From Streptomyces venezuelae (GTDB lineage: Bacteria > Actinomycetota > Actinomycetes > Streptomycetales > Streptomycetaceae): a stretch of DNA of 64,000 bases. The notes beneath the pieces were generated by a model that saw only the letters and a list, made by a program, of their open reading frames with translations, had not been told where the DNA came from and did not search any database. Each line of letters opens with the position of its first letter. Position 1 is the first letter of the stretch. A program made the translations under genes and the position numbers. The stretch covers positions 5,306,501 through 5,370,500 of the forward strand of contig NZ_CP029189.1 of the NCBI RefSeq assembly GCF_008642275.1, read 5' to 3'. Positions 58,686-64,000 of this stretch are shown here, piece after piece.

Positions 58686-59903
58686 ATGGACATCCTCATC
58701 CTTGCTGTAGTCATCGCCCTGGTCGCGGTCGGTGTGATCAGCGGGCTCGTGGTCAGCAGCCGCAAGAAGAAGCAGCTGCCGCCGCCGGCACCGCCGAGCA
58801 CGCCGACCATCACTGCCCCGCCTGCCGAACCGCAGGTGGGGGAGGACGCCGTAGAGACGGCGGAAGAGCCGCGCCGCACGATCGAGGAGGTCGGGCTCCC
58901 GGAGGCCGAGGCTCCCGCCCCGGCGCCGGCAGCCGAACCCGTGCCCGCGGCCCCGGCCGCGCCCGAGATCGAGGTTCCCGAACCCACCGCCGGGCGCCTG
59001 GTCCGGCTGCGCGCCCGCCTGGCCCGGTCGCAGAACTCCCTCGGCAAGGGGCTGCTCACGCTGCTTTCCAGGGAGCACCTCGACGAGGACACCTGGGAGG
59101 AGATCGAGGAGACCCTCCTCGTCGCCGACGTCGGTGTGGTGCCGACCCAGGAGCTCGTGGACCGGCTCCGCGAGCGGGTCAAGGTGCTCGGCACCCGGAC
59201 CCCGGCGGACCTGCGCGCCCTGCTCAAGGAGGAGCTGCTGACCCTGGTCGGCACCGACTTCGACCGCGCCGTGAAGACGGAGAGCGGCGAGGACACCCCC
59301 GGCGTGATCATGGTCGTCGGTGTCAACGGCACCGGCAAGACCACCACGACCGGCAAGCTGGCCCGGGTGCTCGTCGCCGACGGCCGCAGCGTGGTGCTCG
59401 GCGCGGCCGACACCTTCCGCGCCGCGGCCGCCGACCAGCTCCAGACCTGGGGCGAGCGCGTCGGCGCCCGTACCGTGCGCGGCCCCGAGGGCGGCGACCC
59501 GGCCTCGATCGCCTACGACGCGGTCAAGGAGGGCATCGCCGAGGGCGCCGACGTGGTGCTCATCGACACCGCGGGCCGCCTGCACACCAAGACCGGTCTG
59601 ATGGACGAGCTGGGCAAGGTCAAGCGCGTCGTGGAGAAGCACGGCCCGCTGGACGAGATCCTGCTGGTCCTGGACGCCACCACCGGGCAGAACGGTCTGA
59701 CCCAGGCCCGTGTCTTCGCCGAGGTCGTGGACATCACCGGCATCGTGCTGACCAAGCTCGACGGCACCGCCAAGGGCGGCATCGTCGTCGCCGTCCAGCG
59801 TGAGCTGGGCGTACCGGTCAAGCTCATCGGCCTCGGTGAGGGGCCGGACGACCTGGCCCCCTTCGAGCCGGAGGCGTTCGTGGACGCCCTGATCGGCGAC
59901 TGA
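58686..59903 (+). CDS. ftsY: Signal recognition particle receptor FtsY
   Basis: 405 residues. An N-terminal membrane helix (MDILILAVVIALVAVGVISGLVV) is followed by a Pro/Ala/Glu-rich linker, then the NG domain: helical N domain (LARSQNSLGKGLLTLLSREH) and G domain with G1 GVNGTGKTTTTGKLA (about 212), DTFRAAAADQLQTW, G3 DTAGRLHTK and G4 TKLDGTAKGG. It docks ribosome-SRP complexes at the membrane. The helix anchor replaces the peripheral binding of E. coli FtsY. ATG 58686 is the natural start before the helix. Confidence 0.95.
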   Translation: MDILILAVVIALVAVGVISGLVVSSRKKKQLPPPAPPSTPTITAPPAEPQVGEDAVETAEEPRRTIEEVGLPEAEAPAPAPAAEPVPAAPAAPEIEVPEPTAGRLVRLRARLARSQNSLGKGLLTLLSREHLDEDTWEEIEETLLVADVGVVPTQELVDRLRERVKVLGTRTPADLRALLKEELLTLVGTDFDRAVKTESGEDTPGVIMVVGVNGTGKTTTTGKLARVLVADGRSVVLGAADTFRAAAADQLQTWGERVGARTVRGPEGGDPASIAYDAVKEGIAEGADVVLIDTAGRLHTKTGLMDELGKVKRVVEKHGPLDEILLVLDATTGQNGLTQARVFAEVVDITGIVLTKLDGTAKGGIVVAVQRELGVPVKLIGLGEGPDDLAPFEPEAFVDALIGD

Positions 59904-59923
59904 CCGCGGTCCCGCACGGACAC

Positions 59924-59960
59924 CGGTGCCCCCGCGTTCCACCGGAACGCGGGGGCACCG
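59924..59960. terminator. Bidirectional terminator after ftsY
   Basis: A perfect 17-bp stem, CGGTGCCCCCGCGTTCC and complement, with loop ACC lies between ftsY and the convergent primase-polymerase-like gene. Confidence 0.85.
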
Positions 59961-59983
59961 TCATGTGCGGGCCAGGAGCGGCG

Positions 59984-60658
59984 CTACCGGCGCAGGCGGT
60001 GGCAGATGTACGCGAGGGTCCCCAGCAGCAGCCTGGCCTGCGGCGGACCGCCCGCGGAGTCGAGCGTGGGCGGCCGCAGCCAGCCGACGTGGCCGAGCCC
60101 GGCGCGGTCGGAGGGCGGGGCCGTCACGAAGGCGCCGTGACCGAGGGCCCGCAGGTCGAGGTCGGCGTCGTCCCAGCCCATCCGGTACAGCAGCTGCGGC
60201 AGTTCGGCCGCAGCCCCCGGGGCCACGAAGAACTGGGCCCGGCCGTCGGCGGTGACGACGACCGGCCCGAGCGGCAGGCCCATCCGCTCCAGCCGCACCA
60301 GGGCGCGCCGCCCGGCCTCCTCGGAGACCTCGATGACGTCGAAGGCGCGGCCCACGGGGAGCAGTACGGCGGCGCCCGGGTACTCGCTCCAGGCCTCGGT
60401 GACCTCGTCCAGGGTGGCACCGGCCGGGACCGTGGGCGCGAAGGCCAGGGGATGCGCCCCGGGTTCGCGGCAGGCCGCGACCCCGCAGGAGCAGTCGCGG
60501 GCGGGCGCCGCGGCGCGGGCGCCGGGGACCACGTCCCAGCCCCACAGTCCGGTGTACTCCGCCACCGCCGTGCACTCCGAGGTCCGGCCGCGGCGCCGGG
60601 TGCCGGAGCGGAACTCCTTGGTGCTGCGGCTGCCGCCGATCGTGAAGCCCATGCCCAT
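59984..60658 (-). CDS. Bifunctional DNA primase/polymerase N-terminal domain protein
   Basis: 224 residues. The fold resembles the N-terminal (prim-pol) domain of plasmid and phage replication proteins: EYTGLWGWDVVPGARAA, a Cys pair in DCSCGVAACREPGAHPL, and AVLLPVGRAFDVIEVSEEAG. It lacks any helicase half, and the usual catalytic acidic triad is not obvious, so activity is doubtful. Streptomyces carry this lone domain beside nsdA. ATG 60658 has GGAGG upstream; a longer frame from 60823 is Ala/Arg-rich and unlikely. Confidence 0.8.
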   Translation of the reverse strand: MGMGFTIGGSRSTKEFRSGTRRRGRTSECTAVAEYTGLWGWDVVPGARAAAPARDCSCGVAACREPGAHPLAFAPTVPAGATLDEVTEAWSEYPGAAVLLPVGRAFDVIEVSEEAGRRALVRLERMGLPLGPVVVTADGRAQFFVAPGAAAELPQLLYRMGWDDADLDLRALGHGAFVTAPPSDRAGLGHVGWLRPPTLDSAGGPPQARLLLGTLAYICHRLRR

Positions 60659-61072
60659 GCCCCCTCCAACGGGTCGGACGTGCCGGTGGTTACGGAGCCG
60701 GTGCGACGACCTCGGCGGGACCTCCGCCGGCGGCCCCGCCGCGGGGTGCCCCGCCACGCCGCCCGGCGCACGTCCCGCCGCGCGCGCCCCGAACGCACTC
60801 CAGTCCAACCGATCCGCTTTCACCTCGGTGTCAAGTGAATCGCGCCTGGCGGGTGGCTAGTTCATTCGAAGGGGTGGCGAATGGTGGCGTTTCTGGAATC
60901 GACCTCGCGGCAGGGGTGATCGTAGGATTACTTTCGGTACACGAAACCGAAGGCGGCCCATCCGTGGGTATGCCGGAGGCAATACGTGAAGGACCTGTGA
61001 AGGTCCATGGTGGCGCCCGTCGCCCCGGCCAGGGTTTCGTGTGGAAGATGCTGAGCGGATGGGGGCGTTCCA
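60659..61072. other. Divergent promoter region of the primase-like gene and nsdA
   Basis: 414 bases without a supportable gene. It holds TTCGGT-N7-ACCGAA (60933-60951) and a GC-poorer stretch near 60840-60960 that is the probable nsdA promoter area. Confidence 0.55.
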
Positions 61073-62563
61073 GTGAGCGGCAACGGCGCAAGCGGAACGA
61101 TCGAGGATGCTGCTGCGCGCAATGACCAGCTGACCTCGTGGTTCGTCCGCAGCGGCTGGTCCAAGGGCGAACTCGCCCGGCAGGTCAACCGCCGGGCGCG
61201 CCAGATGGGTGCCCACCACATCAGCACGGACACCTCCCGGGTGCGCCGCTGGCTCGACGGTGAACAGCCCCGCGAACCCGTCCCGCGCATCCTGTCCGAA
61301 CTGTTCTCCGAGCGCTTCGGCTCCGTCGTCGCCATCGAGCAGCTCGGCCTGCGCACCGCCCACCAGACCCCCTCCGTCTCCGGGGTCGACCTGCCCTGGG
61401 CCGGCCCGCAGACCGTCGAACTGCTCGGCGAGTTCTCCCGCAGCGACCTGATGCTGGCGCGCCGGGGCTTCCTCGGGACCTCGCTCGCCCTCTCCGCCGG
61501 CCCCGCCCTCATCGAGCCCATGCAGCGCTGGCTCGTCCCGGTACCGGCCGCCGACCCGGGACCGCGAGGGGCGGGGCCGACGGGGGCCCTCGGCGGCCAC
61601 CGCCCGCCCCGGCTCTCCGAACCGGAACTCGACCTCCTCGACGCCACGACCGTCATGTTCCGCCAGTGGGACGCCCAGTGCGGCGGCGGACTGCGCCGCA
61701 AGGCCGTCGTGGGCCAGCTCCACGAGGTCACCGACCTGCTCCAGGAGAGCCACCCGGCGCCGGTCATGAAGCGGCTCTTCAAGGTCGCCGCCGAACTGGC
61801 CGAACTCGCCGGCTGGATGAGCTACGACATCGGCCTCCACCCCACCGCGCAGAAGTACTTCGTGCTGGCGCTGCACGCCGCGAAGGAAGCCGGGGACAAG
61901 CCGCTCGGTTCGTACATCCTCTCCAACATGAGCCGTCAGATGATCCACCTGGGCCGCCCCGAGGACGCCCTGGAACTCATCCACCTCGCGCAGTACGGCA
62001 GCCGCGACTGCGCCGGCCCGCGCACCCAGGCCATGCTGTATGCGATGGAGGCCCGCGCCTACGCCAACATGGGCCAGCCCAGCCGCTGCAAGCGCGCCGT
62101 GCGGATGGCCGAGGACACCTTCTCCGACGTCGGCTTCGGGGGCGAGCCCGAACCCGACTGGATCCGCTTCTTCTCCGAGGCCGAGCTGAACGGCGAGAAC
62201 TCCCACTCGTACCGGGACCTGGCCTACGTGGCCGGGCGCAGCCCCATGTACGCCTCCCTCGCCGAGCCCGTCATGGAACGGGCCGTCGAGCTCTTCGAGA
62301 AGGACGAGGAGCACCAGCGCTCCTACGCCCTCAACCTCATCGGCATGGCCACCGTGCACCTGCTCCAGCGCGAGCCCGAGCAGGCCGTGGCCCTCGTCGA
62401 CCGTGCCCTGGACGTGGCGGGAAAGGTGCGGTCCGAACGGGTGAACACCCGCCTGCGCAAGACCGTCGACACCGCCGCCCGTGAATACGGCGACGTCGCC
62501 GAGGTGGTCCGGCTCACCGACCACCTCGCCTCCCGGCTCCCCGAAGCCGCGGAGGCCGTCTGA
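61073..62563 (+). CDS. nsdA: NsdA-type negative regulator of differentiation and antibiotics
   Basis: 496 residues. The N-terminus has an HTH-like segment (LTSWFVRSGWSKGELARQVNRRARQMG, then STDTSRVRRWLDGEQPR). The remaining ~300 residues are TPR-like helical repeats (ELAELAGWMSYDIGLHPTAQKYFVLALHAAKEAGD; YALNLIGMATVHLLQREPEQAVALVDRALDV). In S. coelicolor, disrupting nsdA raises actinorhodin and other antibiotics and speeds sporulation. GTG 61073 is the first start; its ribosome site is weak. The nearby primase-like and amtB genes match the known order. Confidence 0.9.
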   Translation: MSGNGASGTIEDAAARNDQLTSWFVRSGWSKGELARQVNRRARQMGAHHISTDTSRVRRWLDGEQPREPVPRILSELFSERFGSVVAIEQLGLRTAHQTPSVSGVDLPWAGPQTVELLGEFSRSDLMLARRGFLGTSLALSAGPALIEPMQRWLVPVPAADPGPRGAGPTGALGGHRPPRLSEPELDLLDATTVMFRQWDAQCGGGLRRKAVVGQLHEVTDLLQESHPAPVMKRLFKVAAELAELAGWMSYDIGLHPTAQKYFVLALHAAKEAGDKPLGSYILSNMSRQMIHLGRPEDALELIHLAQYGSRDCAGPRTQAMLYAMEARAYANMGQPSRCKRAVRMAEDTFSDVGFGGEPEPDWIRFFSEAELNGENSHSYRDLAYVAGRSPMYASLAEPVMERAVELFEKDEEHQRSYALNLIGMATVHLLQREPEQAVALVDRALDVAGKVRSERVNTRLRKTVDTAAREYGDVAEVVRLTDHLASRLPEAAEAV

Positions 62564-62587
62564 CGGCCCACGCGGCCGTCCCCGACC

Positions 62588-62661
62588 CCGGCCGCGGCAG
62601 TCACCCCGTGAAGCCCGATCAGGCTCCCCCAGCCAGGACATCCGGGTACTGCCGCGGCCGG
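62588..62661 (+). ncRNA. Long hairpin downstream of nsdA (terminator or structured RNA)
   Basis: CCGGCCGCGGCAGT (62588-62601) pairs perfectly with ACTGCCGCGGCCGG (62648-62661). The 46-base loop contains its own AGCC/GGCT hairpin. It starts 25 bp after the nsdA stop; the big structured loop is unusual for a plain terminator. Confidence 0.45.
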
Positions 62662-62754
62662 TCCCCCCTTTGCGCCTGAAACGGCGCCGCTCTCGCGGAG
62701 GGGGTTGCTCGTCGTCGTGGTTGCTCAATTGACGGGTGCCGTGTTCATCGCTGC

Positions 62755-62790
62755 GTAACAGCACAGACCTCTTCGTCACGGCCGCGAAAC
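62755..62790 (+). promoter_or_regulatory. GlnR-type nitrogen box before amtB
   Basis: GTCAC-GGCCGC-GAAAC (62775-62790) matches the GlnR consensus gTnAC-n6-GAAAc exactly. GTAAC (62755-62759) gives a further half-site 20 bp upstream. amtB is a classical GlnR target. Confidence 0.7.
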
Positions 62791-62938
62791 ATCGGGCGGC
62801 GCCGCCGGAAACCGGCCTGCGCGAATCTCGGGGTCATTAACCGGCCAGCCTCCCCAGCCCGGCCGGACACCCCCTTTTACGCCGCTCAGGTTTTCACGAT
62901 CGCCCGCACGCGAACGTACCGACGACGAGGAGACGCCG

Positions 62939-64000
62939 ATGGCATCAGCCATCACGACCCTCGCGGCAGACGCCCCGACGCTGTCTGCCGCGAACACCGG
63001 GTTCATGCTCATCTGCTCCGCCCTGGTCATGCTGATGACCCCGGGACTCGCCTTCTTCTACGGAGGCATGGTCCGCGTCAAGAGCAGCCTCAACATGCTG
63101 ATGATGAGCTTCATCAGCCTCGGGATCGTCACGATCCTGTGGGTCCTCTACGGCTTCAGCCTCGCCTTCGGCACCGACTCCGGCTCCCTCATCGGCTGGA
63201 ACTCCGACTACGTCGGCCTCAGCGGCATCGGCATCACCGAGCTGTGGGACGGCTACACCATCCCGGTCTACGTCTTCGCCGTCTTCCAGCTGATGTTCGC
63301 CGTCATCACCCCGGCCCTGATCAGCGGTGCGCTGGCCGACCGCGTGAAGTTCGGCGCCTGGGTCCTGTTCACCGCCCTGTGGGTCACCGTCGTCTACTTC
63401 CCCGTCGCCCACTGGGTCTGGGGCGCCGGCGGCTGGCTCTTCGAGCTCGGCGTCATCGACTTCGCGGGCGGCACCGCCGTCCACATCAACGCCGGCGCCG
63501 CCGCCCTCGGCGTGATCCTGGTCATCGGCAAGCGCGTCGGCTTCAAGAAGGACCCGATGCGCCCGCACAGCCTCCCCCTCGTGATGCTCGGCGCCGGTCT
63601 CCTGTGGTTCGGCTGGTTCGGCTTCAACGCGGGCTCCTGGCTCGGCAACGACGACGGCGTCGGCGCGGTCATGTTCGTCAACACCCAGGTCGCCACTGCC
63701 GCCGCCATGCTCGCCTGGCTCGCCTACGAGAAGCTGCGCCACGGCTCCTTCACCACCCTGGGCGCCGCCTCCGGCGCGGTCGCCGGCCTGGTCGCCATCA
63801 CCCCCGCAGGCGGTGCCGTCAGCCCGCTCGGCGCGATCGCCGTCGGCGCCATCGCCGGTCTGCTCTGCGCCATGGCGGTCGGCCTCAAGTACAAGTTCGG
63901 CTACGACGACTCCCTCGACGTGATCGGCGTCCACCTCGTCGGCGGTGTGGTCGGCTCCCTGCTCGTCGGCCTCTTCGCCACCGGCGGGGTCCAGTCCGAC
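62939..64000 (+). CDS. amtB: Ammonium transporter AmtB (3' end outside the window)
   Basis: The first 354 codons are present and the window ends in frame. The Amt family is shown by TGFMLICSALVMLMTPGLAFFYGGMVR in helix 1, HWVWGAGGW, the conserved FAGGTAVHINAGAAALGV and GWFGFNAGSW, and YDDSLDVIGVHLVGGVVGSL carrying the second pore histidine. It conducts ammonium and is normally followed by glnK and glnD. ATG 62939 has GAGGAG upstream. The GlnR box indicates induction under nitrogen limitation. Confidence 0.95.
   Translation, partial: MASAITTLAADAPTLSAANTGFMLICSALVMLMTPGLAFFYGGMVRVKSSLNMLMMSFISLGIVTILWVLYGFSLAFGTDSGSLIGWNSDYVGLSGIGITELWDGYTIPVYVFAVFQLMFAVITPALISGALADRVKFGAWVLFTALWVTVVYFPVAHWVWGAGGWLFELGVIDFAGGTAVHINAGAAALGVILVIGKRVGFKKDPMRPHSLPLVMLGAGLLWFGWFGFNAGSWLGNDDGVGAVMFVNTQVATAAAMLAWLAYEKLRHGSFTTLGAASGAVAGLVAITPAGGAVSPLGAIAVGAIAGLLCAMAVGLKYKFGYDDSLDVIGVHLVGGVVGSLLVGLFATGGVQSD

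Larger units (their letters stand above)
62564..62938. other. Region between nsdA and amtB
   Basis: 375 bases without a protein gene. It holds a large hairpin (62588-62661), a GlnR-type box (62755-62790) and the amtB promoter. Confidence 0.7.

Noticed and set aside
60835..61125. A 96-codon plus-strand frame before nsdA
   Set aside because: Overlaps the nsdA start in another frame, with no ribosome site or coding-like codon bias.

Overview
The window is chromosomal DNA of a Streptomyces or close relative. G+C is very high, with strong third-position G/C bias. GTG and TTG starts follow purine-rich ribosome binding sites. The gene order from cimA through accB/accE, two conservons, gltX, ndgR-leuCD, hupS, gpsA-ddlA, recG-coaD, rnc, smc, glcP, ftsY and nsdA to amtB matches, as I remember it, the S. 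coelicolor SCO5525-SCO5583 core region. No insertion sequence, prophage, CRISPR array or replication origin was seen; this is core chromosome, so most novelty lies in regulation and gene structure.

Layout. 1-4.3 kb: 3'-truncated ccdA (minus), an NCS1 permease (minus) divergent from a urease remnant, agmatine deiminase and a TetR regulator. 4.4-10.5 kb: citramalate synthase behind a leader-peptide attenuator, a secreted Gly-rich membrane protein, YceI, and acyl-CoA carboxylase AccB/AccE. 10.7-21 kb (minus): two tandem conservons (sensor kinase-like, roadblock, DUF742, GTPase-like). 21.5-26.3 kb: a 62-residue protein, an FAH-family enzyme, gltX, DUF4241 and HAD genes, then a Gln-Glu-Glu-Gln-Glu tRNA cluster. 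26.4-30.5 kb: ndgR divergent from leuCD, a 75-residue protein and the H1-tailed histone-like protein HupS. 30.6-37.5 kb: CofC with an in-frame tail, acyltransferase, gpsA, ddlA, a DUF3515 lipoprotein, an Lrp-type effector domain, thiL and thiD. 37.6-47.1 kb: housekeeping genes rpmB, DAK2/FakA-like, recG, rsmD, coaD, a coiled-coil protein, yceD-rpmF-rnc and mutM. 47-50.2 kb: an HxlR/flavoprotein pair, a CAP-domain protein, acyP and a 72-residue coiled-coil protein. 50.4-64 kb: smc, glcP, an LLM oxidoreductase with a second NCS1 permease, ftsY, a lone primase-polymerase-like domain, nsdA, and amtB running off the end.

How the genes work together. Branched-chain amino acid synthesis appears twice: cimA controlled by attenuation at an Ile-Ile leader, and leuCD under the divergent NdgR. 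Malonyl-CoA supply (accBE), cofactor synthesis (thiL, thiD, coaD, cofC), chromosome organisation (hupS, smc), RNA processing (rnc) and global control of development and antibiotic production (conservons, rnc/absB, nsdA, hupS) cluster together. gltX lies close to the tRNA-Glu/tRNA-Gln cluster whose members such an enzyme is expected to charge.

Most notable observations: an in-frame urease deletion scar (UreA start joined to UreC end); matched hairpins between cvnB and cvnC, a shared CvnA C-terminal motif and tract-wise gene conversion in the two conservons; a roughly 125-140 residue low-complexity insertion in the SMC hinge; cofC fused in frame to a small domain that also has a leaderless-type promoter; and paired operator palindromes before glcP and the agmatine deiminase locus.
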